Assembly (NCBI RefSeq): GCF_001187785.1
Contig: NZ_CP012154.1
Location: 62,001-126,000 of the forward strand
Direction: 5' to 3'
Origin: Wenzhouxiangella marina
GTDB taxonomy: Bacteria > Pseudomonadota > Gammaproteobacteria > Xanthomonadales > Wenzhouxiangellaceae
DNA: 64,000 nucleotides
A program made the position numbers and the translations under genes. The notes under the pieces are model-generated. The model worked only from the letters and a program-made list of their open reading frames with translations. It was not told where the DNA came from and searched no databases. Of the stretch, positions 1 to 8,309 are shown one piece after another (within the stretch, counting starts at the first letter, position 1; every line of letters starts with the position of its first letter).

Positions 1-416
1 ATCACGATGCGATCGGCGTCGATCCGGTCGCCATTCTCCAGTTCCAGCTCCATCGGAGCCGAGAAGCGCGCTCGCGCCAGCAGGCGTTGCTCCGCCGGAA
101 TCTTCTCGATCGTTTCGAGCACGCCATCGACGAACTGATCCCGATAGCGACGGACCCGCGCCATGACGGCTGCACCGTCAACGCGATACTCTCCGTGTTC
201 GATGCCGAAGCGGCTGGATTGGCGGACTTCGTGCGCTGCCTCCGCCGCCCGGATCAGCAGCTTGCTCGGCATGCAGCCGACCCGGGCGCAGGTCGTGCCG
301 AAGCGATCGCCCTCGATCATCAGCACCGACTCGGTGTGCTTGCGTGCCTGGCGCCAGGCCACCATGCCGGCCGTGCCACCGCCGATGATTGCTACATCCA
401 CCTTGCGCCTTGCCAT
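1..416 (-). CDS. Dihydrolipoyl dehydrogenase-like pyridine nucleotide-disulfide oxidoreductase, N-terminal part
   Basis: The gene starts at an ATG at 416 and runs off the left edge, so only about 138 residues are visible. An N-terminal Rossmann FAD site is clear (G12-G-G-T-A-G17, with the acidic E35 ending beta-2). It is followed by a redox-active pair C43-A-R-V-G-C48 and the family motif M-P-S-K-L-L. These mark a flavoprotein disulfide reductase of the dihydrolipoamide dehydrogenase / mercuric reductase / glutathione reductase superfamily. The text after C48 (PSKLLI) fits dihydrolipoyl dehydrogenase-type enzymes best. Substrate specificity cannot be decided because the NAD(H) and interface domains lie outside the window. 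No signal peptide is seen, so it should be cytoplasmic. Confidence 0.85.
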   Translation of the reverse strand, partial: MARRKVDVAIIGGGTAGMVAWRQARKHTESVLMIEGDRFGTTCARVGCMPSKLLIRAAEAAHEVRQSSRFGIEHGEYRVDGAAVMARVRRYRDQFVDGVLETIEKIPAEQRLLARARFSAPMELELENGDRIDADRIV

Positions 417-516
417 TGCCCTACGCTCCTCGATCAGGATTCGATACGAACCATGAGCATAACGCGCCGGTCCCGTCGACCGGGGGACGGAATACGCCCG
501 GGTACACTAGGGCGGC

Positions 517-657
517 ATGAAGAAATCCGATCTGCCAAGCAAGCAATGCCCCGTCTGTCAGCGACCCTTCGCCTGGCGGAAGAAGTGGAAGCAGTGCTGG
601 GACGAAGTGAAGTACTGCTCGGAGCGCTGTCGTCGCCAGCGCCGGCCTGCCCGCTGA
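517..657 (+). CDS. DUF2256 small zinc-ribbon-like protein
   Basis: This 46-residue ORF is rich in Lys, Arg and Cys. It carries two Cys pairs, C-P-V-C near residue 11 and C-S-E-R-C near residue 34, plus a further Cys at 27 and the aromatic stretch F-A-W-R-K-K-W. This pattern and length match DUF2256, a family of small proteins often found beside photolyase or cryptochrome genes. The Cys pairs suggest metal binding, which is an inference. It lies divergently from the flavoprotein reductase, with about 100 bp between the two starts. A TACACT box at 501-506 is a possible -10 element. Function is unknown. Confidence 0.72.
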   Translation: MKKSDLPSKQCPVCQRPFAWRKKWKQCWDEVKYCSERCRRQRRPAR

Positions 658-668
658 CGGCCACAAGT

Positions 669-700
669 CTGTCATGGTTTCGCCAGAACGCCCGTATACT
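669..700 (+). promoter_or_regulatory. Possible sigma-70-type promoter for the PPC-domain protein
   Basis: A TATACT box at 695-700 resembles a -10 element. The best -35 choices, CTGTCA at 669 or TCATGG at 672, are weak. It lies about 43 bp before the ATG at 743, which has an AAGGAG ribosome-binding site at 728-733. This is pattern-based only. Confidence 0.35.
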
Positions 701-742
701 CTGGAGGTGAACACCATCACAATTCATAAGGAGTTCGGAGCC

Positions 743-1720
743 ATGATTCGATCCAGCCTTGCCGTGGCCGCCCTGCTGGCCGCGTCCTCCCTGTCCGCGC
801 AGGAAGAGATCTACTCTGCCGAGGGCAGCTTCGTTGCCGGTGGCGATCCCTCGGCCAACCGTCACGTCATCCCGGTCGAGGCCGGCATGAGCATCGAGGT
901 CATCGTCTACGGTGACAACATCGACACCACGGTCAACGCCACCCTGCCTGATGGCGAGACCCTCTACAACGACGACTACGAAGGCCTGGACGCCGGCTTC
1001 ACCCGCACCATGACCAGCGGCGGTGCCCTGGAGATCGTGGCCGCGCCCCTGTCCAGCGGCACGACCGGCACCTACCGGGTCGTCGTCCGCACCCTGCCGC
1101 CGCCCGAGTCGATCGAGGTCGGTGATGTCGTCAATGGCCGCCTGAGCGATGGCGGTGGCATGCGCTACGAGCTCAGTGGCCAGGCGGGCGATCGCATCGT
1201 GATCGATCTGAAGTCCTATGACTTCGACGCCTACCTGACCCTGACCGAGGCCAATGGCAACGAGCTGACCGATGACGACGGCGGTGATGAAGGCTACAAC
1301 AGCCGCCTGCACTACATGTTCAAGGGCGACGAGACCATCACCATCACCGCCAGCAGCCTGGGTTCGGACAGCGGCCGCTTCGAGCTGAGCGTCTCCGCCC
1401 TGTCGAACGACGTCGCGGCCAGCATCAGCGGGCGCCTGACGGCGGACTCCCCGCGCGGCTACGACGGCACGCGCTACGAGCGCCACGAGATCGAAGGCGA
1501 GGCCGGTGAGACCCTGACCATCATGCTCGACTCCGACGAGTTCGATCCGGTGCTCTACGTCTCCAATCCGGACGGCAGCAACCTGATCCGCGATGACGAC
1601 GGCGGCGAGAACAACAACAGCCTGGCCGTGGTCAGCCTGGTCGAGGACGGCGTCTACGCGATCTACGTCACCTCCTTCTCCGAAAGCCAGGGCGCCTACA
1701 CGCTGACGATCTACCGCTGA
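743..1720 (+). CDS. Secreted protein with PPC-like beta-sandwich repeats
   Basis: The start at 743 is chosen for its AAGGAG ribosome-binding site at 728-733 and because it opens directly with a signal peptide (MIRSSLAVAALLAASSLSAQ). The 325-residue product has three repeats of about 90 residues. The second and third have the form 'Y-E/R-x-x-G-x-A-G-[DE]-x-[IL]-x-[IL]-x-L-x-S-x-[DE]-F-D-x-x-L', followed by an acidic D-D-D-G-G turn and a closing 'Y-x-[LIV]-x-[IVL]' strand. This is the pattern of bacterial pre-peptidase C-terminal (PPC) domains. The acidic turns could bind calcium. No catalytic domain is present, so it is probably a free-standing periplasmic or extracellular PPC protein rather than a protease tail. 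The substrate is unknown. Confidence 0.7.
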   Translation: MIRSSLAVAALLAASSLSAQEEIYSAEGSFVAGGDPSANRHVIPVEAGMSIEVIVYGDNIDTTVNATLPDGETLYNDDYEGLDAGFTRTMTSGGALEIVAAPLSSGTTGTYRVVVRTLPPPESIEVGDVVNGRLSDGGGMRYELSGQAGDRIVIDLKSYDFDAYLTLTEANGNELTDDDGGDEGYNSRLHYMFKGDETITITASSLGSDSGRFELSVSALSNDVAASISGRLTADSPRGYDGTRYERHEIEGEAGETLTIMLDSDEFDPVLYVSNPDGSNLIRDDDGGENNNSLAVVSLVEDGVYAIYVTSFSESQGAYTLTIYR

Positions 1721-1837
1721 CCGATCCAAGCCGCGCCGGCCCGCAAGGGTCGGCGCTGGCGCAGTTACCGGCGGCTTTCCGCATGAGACGGTAGCAGTGG
1801 CAACGCTGCTGCCGTTTTCATTTCCGGGGAGTCGATC

Positions 1838-4246
1838 ATGCCGTGGATGCGAGTCTTTCTTGGTCTGATGCTGGGGCTGCTGGCGGGCGGTACGGTAGCC
1901 CTCGAGCAGTCGGATTTCGACACGGTGGCGTTCAAATGGAATACGGGGGAGTCCGTTTCCGACGGGCCCTTCGGCATCGAAGCCAGTCCCGCTCCCGTGC
2001 TCGATGCCGCCGTCAACTTCCAGGCTCTGGATCGCGGGGTGGATCTGGTGCTGACCGAAGGCCCGACGGGCGGCGGCATCGTCGCCTTCGGCTGGCTGGA
2101 CAGCGGTCTCTGGACGCCGGGCGATGGCGACGGCATCGACCTGATCGCCGACAACCCGGCCCACCGCGTCTACGCGACGGTATCCGACGCTGGAGCCGTG
2201 GCGATCCGTTCCGCCGCCCCCTTCAGTGCCGGCATCCAGGTCGGCAGCGCGAACGTGAGCCTGGATCCACAGGCGACCTGGCGCTTGAACGTGATGCTCG
2301 AGGTCGGGCTGGTCCAGCTCTGGTTCGATGATCAATTGCTGATCGAGGCGCCGGCCTTTCCCTCCGGCGGTGCCGATCCCGATCTGCTGGGCGATGACTA
2401 CGTCGTGTCCGTGCTGAGCGGACCGATGGAAACCGGGCAGGCCACCCTCAACGATCTGGCCCGCAATCCGAGGCTGACGGTGGAACGCTACGCGCGCGTG
2501 CTGCCCCATCGACCGACCACGCCGGTGATCATCGCCCCCCGCACCGCCGACATGATGCTGAAGGACGAGACCGTCGAACTCGGCATCTTCCTCAGATCCA
2601 GCGGTTCCTCTCCCGCGACCGGAGTCACGGCCACCCTGCTGCCGCCGCCGGGGCTGGGTCTGAGCGTCCTGTCCGGCCCGCTGTCCGTCCCGGCCATCGA
2701 GCCCGGCGCCTCGACCCTGCTGACCTACACGGTGCAATCCTCGCCGGGCACGCCGGTCGGATCGCATGCCTTCACCCTGCAGCTCAGTGGTGGGTTGTCC
2801 GATTCGATCGAGGTGGCGGTTCCCGTCTGGGACATCGACGTCACCCTGACCGATCTCCCCGGCGGCATTGCCAACGGCACGGCCGAGACCGCCTTCAACA
2901 CCTGGACCTTCGATCTGGTCGCCCCGGAGCAGTTCGATGGTGAGGGCCTGCCGTCCTGGTTCGACATCCAGGTGCTGGACTTCGAGGTCAGCCACAAGTC
3001 GCCCTTCTCCGGCACGCTCTGGGAAGAGGCCGTGCTCGAGCAGATCATGGTGCCCCGCGATGGGACGATCCGGGCCCTGTTCCTCAACGGCACCGTGCGA
3101 TCGAAGGATGCCGCCAATCAGCCCATCGTCCTGCCCGGTTCGACGGTGGCCCTGTTTCCCGTTCCGGGCAACCAACCGCGGATCGATATCGCCGATGCCC
3201 AGGGGCAGTTCGAGTTCGTCAATGTGCCCCCCGGTCTGTACCGCCTGGTCGTGCTGCCACCGCAGCCGTTCCGAAAGAACTCCGGACTGGTTCAGTCGCA
3301 GCCCTTCGAGGTCGGTACGGACAGCATGACCCTGAACGTGACCGTGCCTCGGCCGCCCCCCGAGGCCGACCCGCGCTTCATCGGCCCGCCGGCCGTGGCC
3401 CAGGGCCAGACGGGTACGGCCACCCGGCCGCCGCCCCCGCCGCCCGCGGCCCCGCCACCGCCGGCGAAGGGCGGCAGTGGTGCGCGCAGCTTCGGCGTCG
3501 GCGTCGTCGCAGGCGTGATCTTCGATCTGATCGATCTGGGCCTTGGACCCAAGACGGGCGGCGCCACCCTGGCCTCGATCCTGGCCTGCAACGTGGGTGG
3601 AGGTGCCGCCGGCTGGCTGGCCGATCCGATCGACGAGGACATCTTCTACGTCGGCCGCACCCTGACCCCGCCCCTCGATCCGGCCGAGCGGACCCTGAGC
3701 GAGCGCTTCGAGATGAACGCGCAGATCCTCACCCCGCAGCCCATCTTCGGCCCACCGGTGACGATGTCGACCTCCTCGAGCTTCGATTACACGCGGCAGA
3801 CCGACCAGCGCAGCTACCCGGTCAGCTCGGGCGAGTCACTGAGCTTCCAGCTCAAGTTGCCGACCCAGGTCAGTGCCGTCGTCGACCCGCAGGATGCGTC
3901 CCGGATGGTTGCCGCGGTCGAGGTCGAGGATCCGGGTGGTGCGCCGCTGGGCTGGCCGGACGTGCTGATGCAGGTCTGGATGTTCGAGCCCGACAACGAC
4001 ACCCTGATGGCCAGCGACTATCCTCGCGACGATGGCATCGAGCCGGATGATGTGGCCGGAGACGGCGTCTTCCACGTCCGTCTGCCCTTCGACTGCGAAA
4101 ACGGTGTCCTGCTCTACTTCGCCGGCGCGCGCAGTGGCTATTTCCCCGAGGAATGGCCGACCACCTTTGCCGTCTGGCGAGGTGATCTGGAGGCAATCGG
4201 ATTGTGCGAGGCGCCGATCTTCGAAGATCGCTTCGAGGCGCCCTGA
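1838..4246 (+). CDS. Large secreted multidomain protein ending in an F-x-D-R-F-E tail
   Basis: The 802-residue product begins with a signal peptide (MPWMRVFLGLMLGLLAGGTVA) and has a GGGGAG ribosome-binding site before 1838. Visible parts in order are: a beta-rich N-terminal region (about 25-210), a CARDB/NEW3-like Ig domain (about 230-335), a carboxypeptidase-regulatory-like fold (about 415-505, with 'G-Q-F-E-F-V-N-V-P-P-G-L-Y-R-L'), a Pro-rich hinge (about 528-545), a Gly-rich hydrophobic stretch, and a C-terminal domain. It ends in I-F-E-D-R-F-E-A-P, a tail shared with three other secreted proteins here. No enzyme motif was recognised; a surface or extracellular structural role is inferred. 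It lies alone between two short intergenic gaps. Confidence 0.65.
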   Translation: MPWMRVFLGLMLGLLAGGTVALEQSDFDTVAFKWNTGESVSDGPFGIEASPAPVLDAAVNFQALDRGVDLVLTEGPTGGGIVAFGWLDSGLWTPGDGDGIDLIADNPAHRVYATVSDAGAVAIRSAAPFSAGIQVGSANVSLDPQATWRLNVMLEVGLVQLWFDDQLLIEAPAFPSGGADPDLLGDDYVVSVLSGPMETGQATLNDLARNPRLTVERYARVLPHRPTTPVIIAPRTADMMLKDETVELGIFLRSSGSSPATGVTATLLPPPGLGLSVLSGPLSVPAIEPGASTLLTYTVQSSPGTPVGSHAFTLQLSGGLSDSIEVAVPVWDIDVTLTDLPGGIANGTAETAFNTWTFDLVAPEQFDGEGLPSWFDIQVLDFEVSHKSPFSGTLWEEAVLEQIMVPRDGTIRALFLNGTVRSKDAANQPIVLPGSTVALFPVPGNQPRIDIADAQGQFEFVNVPPGLYRLVVLPPQPFRKNSGLVQSQPFEVGTDSMTLNVTVPRPPPEADPRFIGPPAVAQGQTGTATRPPPPPPAAPPPPAKGGSGARSFGVGVVAGVIFDLIDLGLGPKTGGATLASILACNVGGGAAGWLADPIDEDIFYVGRTLTPPLDPAERTLSERFEMNAQILTPQPIFGPPVTMSTSSSFDYTRQTDQRSYPVSSGESLSFQLKLPTQVSAVVDPQDASRMVAAVEVEDPGGAPLGWPDVLMQVWMFEPDNDTLMASDYPRDDGIEPDDVAGDGVFHVRLPFDCENGVLLYFAGARSGYFPEEWPTTFAVWRGDLEAIGLCEAPIFEDRFEAP

Positions 4247-4276
4247 TCAAGGATCGGGGCGGGCGAGGGGTCGGTC

Positions 4277-4495
4277 CTAGAGGACGTACTCGTCGATCAG
4301 ATCGACCAGTTCGTCGCGGGAGATGCCGCCGTCGTGGTCGGCGTCGAACTTGTCGAAGATGCGCGAGCTGGTCTTGATGCCGTGCTCGCCGAGCAGGTAG
4401 CGGACCAGTTCGACGAACTCGCCGCGGGACAGCTCGCCGTCGCCGTTGCGGTCGAATTCCTTGAACAGTGCGTCGACCAGTTCCTCGGTGTTCAT
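4277..4495 (-). CDS. Two-EF-hand calcium-binding protein
   Basis: This 72-residue acidic protein has two canonical EF-hand loops, D-R-N-G-D-G-E-L-S-R-G-E near residue 15 and D-A-D-H-D-G-G-I-S-R-D-E near residue 50. Each is flanked by amphipathic helices (VDALFKEF and SSRIFDKF before the loops). Acidic residues at loop positions 1, 3, 5 and 12 predict Ca2+ binding. No signal peptide is present, so it is a small cytoplasmic calmodulin-like sensor or buffer. An upstream GGAGGGTGGACCC gives a plausible ribosome-binding site. It lies convergent to the preceding large secreted protein and on the same strand as the ABC exporter upstream. Confidence 0.85.
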   Translation of the reverse strand: MNTEELVDALFKEFDRNGDGELSRGEFVELVRYLLGEHGIKTSSRIFDKFDADHDGGISRDELVDLIDEYVL

Positions 4496-4584
4496 GGGTC
4501 CACCCTCCTGCGGGTTGTGTCTGTGTCCTCGGCTCTGCGCGAATCATGCCGCAAAGGCGGGCCGGCCTCAACCGGCCCGGCGGT

Positions 4585-5364
4585 TCAACTCTTCAATCGA
4601 AAGCCCGAGCGGATGATCCAGGCGATGATGCCAAGGCCGACGAGCACGAAGCCGCCCAGCGCCGTGAGGCTGACCCAGATACTGACGTCGCCGGTGCCGA
4701 AGAACACGAAGCGGAAGCCGGAGATGATGTAGACGATCGGATTGAACAGGCTGATGGTCTGCCACAGCTCGGGCAGCATCTCGATCGAGTAGAACACGCC
4801 ACCGAGGAAGGTCAGGGGCGTGACCACGAGCATCGGCACGAACTGCAGGGACTCGAAGCCGTCGGCCAGCACGCCGATGATGAAGCCGGCCAGGCTGAAG
4901 GCGAAGGCCACCAGCAGCAGATAGGCCAGCATGCCGATCGGGTGGGCGATGGACAGATCGATGAACAGGCTGGCGGTAGCCAGGATGATCAGGCCGAGCA
5001 ACACGGACTTGGTCGCGGCGGCGCCGACGTAGGCGAGCACCAGTTCCAGCGTCGAGACCGGCGCCGAGAGGATCTCGTAGATCGTGCCCGTGAAGCGCGG
5101 CATGTAGATCCCGAAGCTGGCGTTGTTAAGGCTTTCCGTGAACACGGTCAGCAGGATCAGCCCTGGCACGATGAAGGCCGCGTACTGCACGCCGTCGATG
5201 TCGCCGATGCGGCTGCCGATGGCCGAGCCGAAGACGACGAAGTAGAGCACCGTGGTCAGCACCGGCGTGGCCACGGACTGCCAGAGGGTTCGCTTGAAGC
5301 GCGCCATCTCGAAGCGGTAGATCGCCAGGGCACCGCGGGCGTTGAAGGCGGGGACTGCACTCAT
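4585..5364 (-). CDS. ABC-2 type transporter permease (YadH-like)
   Basis: The open frame extends further upstream, but the ATG at 5364 overlaps the stop of the ATPase gene (ATGA) and gives the usual size of 259 residues. The product has six predicted membrane segments and the family-typical '[19 protein letters not shown]' cytoplasmic stretch. A late '[11 protein letters not shown]' loop resembles E. coli YadH. It should form the membrane channel of an ABC exporter with the ATP-binding protein translated just before it. Substrate is unknown; related systems are annotated for drugs or polysaccharide. Confidence 0.85.
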   Translation of the reverse strand: MSAVPAFNARGALAIYRFEMARFKRTLWQSVATPVLTTVLYFVVFGSAIGSRIGDIDGVQYAAFIVPGLILLTVFTESLNNASFGIYMPRFTGTIYEILSAPVSTLELVLAYVGAAATKSVLLGLIILATASLFIDLSIAHPIGMLAYLLLVAFAFSLAGFIIGVLADGFESLQFVPMLVVTPLTFLGGVFYSIEMLPELWQTISLFNPIVYIISGFRFVFFGTGDVSIWVSLTALGGFVLVGLGIIAWIIRSGFRLKS

Positions 5365-6308
5365 GGTTCGCGCACCAGGTCGACGAAGATTTCTTCCAGG
5401 GAGCTCTGCCTTGTATCCAGATCGCTCAGCTCGATGCCGGCCTCGTGCACTCGCCGGATCAGGCCAGGCAGGCGAAGCTCGCTGTCCTCGGGGTGGAAAC
5501 TGTAGCGGATGGACCGCCCCCCGTTGACCAGCTCCAGATCCCAGCCAGCCAGGGACTCGGGCAGTTGCTCGAGGGCCTGGGTCAGGTGCAGGGTCAGGCG
5601 CTTCTGACCGAGGCGGCGCATCAGGGCCTGGGTCTCGTCGACCACGATCAGCTCGCCCTTGTTGATCACCCCGACCCGATCGGCCATCTGCTCGGCCTCC
5701 TCGATGTAGTGGGTGGTCAGCACGATGGTGACACCGGACTGGCGCAGGCGGCCGATCAGCTCCCACATGCCCCGGCGCAATTCCACGTCCACGCCGGCGG
5801 TGGGTTCGTCGAGGAACAGCAGTTCCGGTTCATGGGCCAGGGCCTTGGCGATCAGCACGCGTCGCTTCATGCCCCCGGACAGGGTCATCAGGCGGTCGTT
5901 GCGCTTGTCCCAGAGCGACAGGTCCTTCAGCAGGGACTCGATATGCGCCTCGTTCGGCGGCAGGCCGAACAGGCCGCGGCTGAAGCGCACCGTGTCGAGC
6001 ACGGTCTCGAACATGTCGATGTGCAGCTCCTGCGGCACCAGGCCGATCAGGCGCCGCGTGTGGCGGAACTCGCTGAGAATGTCGCGGCCGGCCACGCGGA
6101 TCGAGCCGCTGCTCGGTGTCACCAGGCCGCAGATGATGCTGATCAGGGTCGTCTTGCCGGCGCCATTGGGTCCCAGCAGGGCGAACATCTCGCCCCGACG
6201 GATGTCCAGGCTGATTTCCCCGAGCGCGCGAAAGCCGCCCGCGTAGACCTTGCCGACGCGGTCGATGCTCAGGATGGCCTCATTGGCCGCCGCTTTCGAT
6301 TCGCTCAT
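5361..6308 (-). CDS. ABC transporter ATP-binding protein (YadG-like)
   Basis: The 315-residue product has a complete ABC nucleotide-binding domain: Walker A G46-P-N-G-A-G-K-T53, Q-loop Q93, signature L143-S-G-G-M, Walker B L163-L-F-L-D-E-P169, and the switch H200. A C-terminal extension of about 90 residues follows, as in YadG and other ABC-2 exporters. The ATG at 6308 is chosen; a GTG two codons earlier (6314) is possible and neither has a strong ribosome-binding site. The stop overlaps the permease start by 4 bp, so the two subunits are translationally coupled and form one exporter. Confidence 0.9.
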   Translation of the reverse strand: MSESKAAANEAILSIDRVGKVYAGGFRALGEISLDIRRGEMFALLGPNGAGKTTLISIICGLVTPSSGSIRVAGRDILSEFRHTRRLIGLVPQELHIDMFETVLDTVRFSRGLFGLPPNEAHIESLLKDLSLWDKRNDRLMTLSGGMKRRVLIAKALAHEPELLFLDEPTAGVDVELRRGMWELIGRLRQSGVTIVLTTHYIEEAEQMADRVGVINKGELIVVDETQALMRRLGQKRLTLHLTQALEQLPESLAGWDLELVNGGRSIRYSFHPEDSELRLPGLIRRVHEAGIELSDLDTRQSSLEEIFVDLVREP

Positions 6309-6344
6309 GGGCACAGCATAGCGGCCCCGTGGGCGCTTCGGGGC

Positions 6345-6974
6345 TCAGGCTTCGGCAAAGCGCTCACGCATGCGTTGATGCCAGTCCGAGAGCGCGGTCT
6401 GCTGCGGGTCCGGAGCGATCCGGATCGCACGGGCCGCGAAGTCGATCGTGACCAGGGCATCGATGTCGGCCACGCTGAACTCGGCACCACCGACCTGCTC
6501 CTGGCTTTGCAGACGTTCATCGAGCAGGTTGAGGAAGCCGGCGTAGCGATCGCGGGCGCGCTCGGCCAGGGCCGGAATCTGGGCCACCGGCCGCCGGCCC
6601 GTCAGAGCGTGGTCCTTGAAGCCCGGCGAGGCGTTGCGGAAGGCGTCCATCACCGACAGCAGGCCGTGGGCGAAGACCCGATCGGTCCACTGGTTGATTT
6701 GTGCCCTCGATTCGGGGCTCGATCCGAACATCGGCGGCTCGGGATGAAGCTCCTCGAGGTAGCGGCGAATCGCACCGGTCTCGAACAGGTGCTCGCCGTT
6801 GTCCAGCTCGAGCACCGGCACCGTGCAGTCCGGCGAGCGCGCCGCGAAGTCGTCGCTCAGATGCTCGCCGGCGCGCAGGTCGACCTCGACGGTCTCCAGC
6901 TCGATACCCTTGGCGGCCAGGTACAGGGTGACGCGGCGCGGGCTGGGTGCCCCGGTGCAGGTGTAGAGCTTCAT
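6345..6974 (-). CDS. Glutathione S-transferase family protein
   Basis: The 209-residue product has an N-terminal thioredoxin-like GST domain (MKLYTCTGAPSPRRVTLYLAAKG) and 'C-T-V-P-V-L-E-L' with the conserved cis-Pro. The glutathione-binding 'L-F-E-T-G-A-I-R-R-Y-L-E' follows, and then an all-alpha C-terminal domain with 'F-S-V-A-D-I-D-A'. Length and order fit cytosolic GSTs. Ser11 or Cys6 near the N terminus could be the activating residue. A GGAGAACCAC ribosome-binding site precedes the ATG. It probably conjugates glutathione to electrophiles; substrate is unknown. It is followed 36 bp downstream by the ABC exporter genes on the same strand, which may indicate a shared transcript. Confidence 0.88.
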   Translation of the reverse strand: MKLYTCTGAPSPRRVTLYLAAKGIELETVEVDLRAGEHLSDDFAARSPDCTVPVLELDNGEHLFETGAIRRYLEELHPEPPMFGSSPESRAQINQWTDRVFAHGLLSVMDAFRNASPGFKDHALTGRRPVAQIPALAERARDRYAGFLNLLDERLQSQEQVGGAEFSVADIDALVTIDFAARAIRIAPDPQQTALSDWHQRMRERFAEA

Positions 6975-6997
6975 GTGGTTCTCCTCGGCGGTAGGGG

Positions 6998-7615
6998 CTA
7001 TTCAAGGATGGCGTCGACAACCAGTTCTACGCGTTCGCTGTCCGGGCACTCCGGATCCCCTTCGCAGCTGGCGGCGGCCACCCGAGCGGGCTCGAGGATC
7101 AGCTGCACGGTCTCCCCGATCAGGGCCCCGCGTTCACACATTTCGAAGTCGGCCAGGTAGTCGACGGTCTGCCCGTCGCGCGTTTCCAGCTGCAGGTAGC
7201 ATGCGCGGTCGCCCATCGTCAGCGAGCGAATGACTCCGTGCGCGCTATCTGTCCGGTCCATGGTGTAACCGAGGACGGCGAACTCCATGATCTCCTGCCC
7301 CATCAGCAGGCAGTCGTCGGGGAGTTCGGCGTACTGGAAGCGCATCCGGTAGCGGCCCTTGTAGATATGGCCCCAGACTTCGTAGTGCTGGAAGGCTTCG
7401 TCCGAGGCGGCGGGGTTCGGGTGCGGTCCGAGGGAGTTCACGTCCTCTTCGATGTAGATGCGCTCGTCGTCGCCGCGATGGAATCGCAGCAGGGCCTCGG
7501 CGTCGGTGGGCACGGCGCTGGCGCAGTCGACCGCATGACTCTCGCTCGCCAGGCCGATGATCAGCGACAGCATTCCGAGAATCAGCACGAGCCTGAGGGT
7601 CGGATTGGCGGGCAT
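6998..7615 (-). CDS. Secreted protein of unknown function
   Basis: The open frame is longer, but the ATG at 7615 gives a clean signal peptide (PTLRLVLILGMLSLIIGLASESHA) before a mature domain of about 178 residues. The mature part has five Cys (C-A-S-A-V, D-D-C-L-L, R-A-C-Y-L, E-M-C-E, and a late A-S-C-E-G-D-P-E-C-P pair), which suggests disulfides in the periplasm. A central 'H-Y-E-V-W-G-H-I-Y-K-G-R-Y-R-M-R-F-Q-Y' stretch is beta-rich. No family was recognised. It precedes the GST gene by 23 bp on the same strand and is divergent from the 197-residue gene at 7716. Confidence 0.6.
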   Translation of the reverse strand: MPANPTLRLVLILGMLSLIIGLASESHAVDCASAVPTDAEALLRFHRGDDERIYIEEDVNSLGPHPNPAASDEAFQHYEVWGHIYKGRYRMRFQYAELPDDCLLMGQEIMEFAVLGYTMDRTDSAHGVIRSLTMGDRACYLQLETRDGQTVDYLADFEMCERGALIGETVQLILEPARVAAASCEGDPECPDSERVELVVDAILE

Positions 7616-7715
7616 GGCGGGCGGTCCCCGGCGGTGGAAGAATGCCCAGCATACTCTTTGGTATCGTTTCGGGCCGGTAAAATGAAAGGCGAATCGAACC
7701 CCGGAATCGCCGCCC

Positions 7716-8309
7716 ATGAGCTCCACCGACCCTTCGACGATCGCTTCGGCACCAGGCCGCGACGATCTGATCGCCGCCTGCGAACTCGCCCGCCTCCGCC
7801 TGGGGCTCGAGGCCTTCCCGCCCATGGTCAGCCGCAACCAGTACGATCGGATCGGCGAGCAGCTGTTCGAGGTGCTCGACCGCGCACCCCTGCTGTCGGC
7901 CGAGGACCGTGCCGCGCTCGAAAAGGGCTTTGCCGACGAGATGGGCCAGCGCGAGCTGTCCATCGCCATCAACGGGGTGATGCACGGCAAGCGGGCCATG
8001 GAGGAACGCTTCAAGCACCTGCTGCACGTGTTCGCGCACTACGGTCTGACGGGCTGGCCCCTGGCCACCCTGTGGTTGTTCCTGGCGTTTCCGGACCGTT
8101 TCGTGATGATCGAGCCGGTCGGCTTCGCGCGCCTGCTGGCCGAGCACGCGCCCGACCAGGCGCTGCCGACGGCGCCGGACTGGGCCGCCTATCAGCACAG
8201 CCAGCGCCTCGCGCATTCACTTAAAGCCAACCTGGCCGCCCGTGACCCCGTCGATCTGGTCCTCGCCCAGATCGCTTCCCCCACTCCGCCTGCAGGAGAC
8301 CGAGGATGA
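7716..8309 (+). CDS. Conserved-looking cytoplasmic protein of unknown function
   Basis: The 197-residue product has no signal peptide and is helical and acidic. Its central part (MGQRELSIAINGVMHGKRAMEERF shortened: R-E-L-S-I-A-I-N-G-V-M-H-G-K-R-A-M) is followed by a hydrophobic helix (LTGWPLATLWLFLAFPDRF). No motif was recognised. Its stop overlaps the start of the following lipoprotein gene by 4 bp (ATGATG/TGA), so the two are translationally coupled. TAAAAT at 7678-7683 could be a -10 element. Confidence 0.6.
   Translation: MSSTDPSTIASAPGRDDLIAACELARLRLGLEAFPPMVSRNQYDRIGEQLFEVLDRAPLLSAEDRAALEKGFADEMGQRELSIAINGVMHGKRAMEERFKHLLHVFAHYGLTGWPLATLWLFLAFPDRFVMIEPVGFARLLAEHAPDQALPTAPDWAAYQHSQRLAHSLKANLAARDPVDLVLAQIASPTPPAGDRG

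Noticed and set aside
434-3175. A 913-codon open frame on the minus strand
   Set aside because: It lies antisense to two genes with signal peptides and good ribosome-binding sites. Its composition (Gly, Arg, His, Gln, Asp) is that of a high-GC shadow frame.
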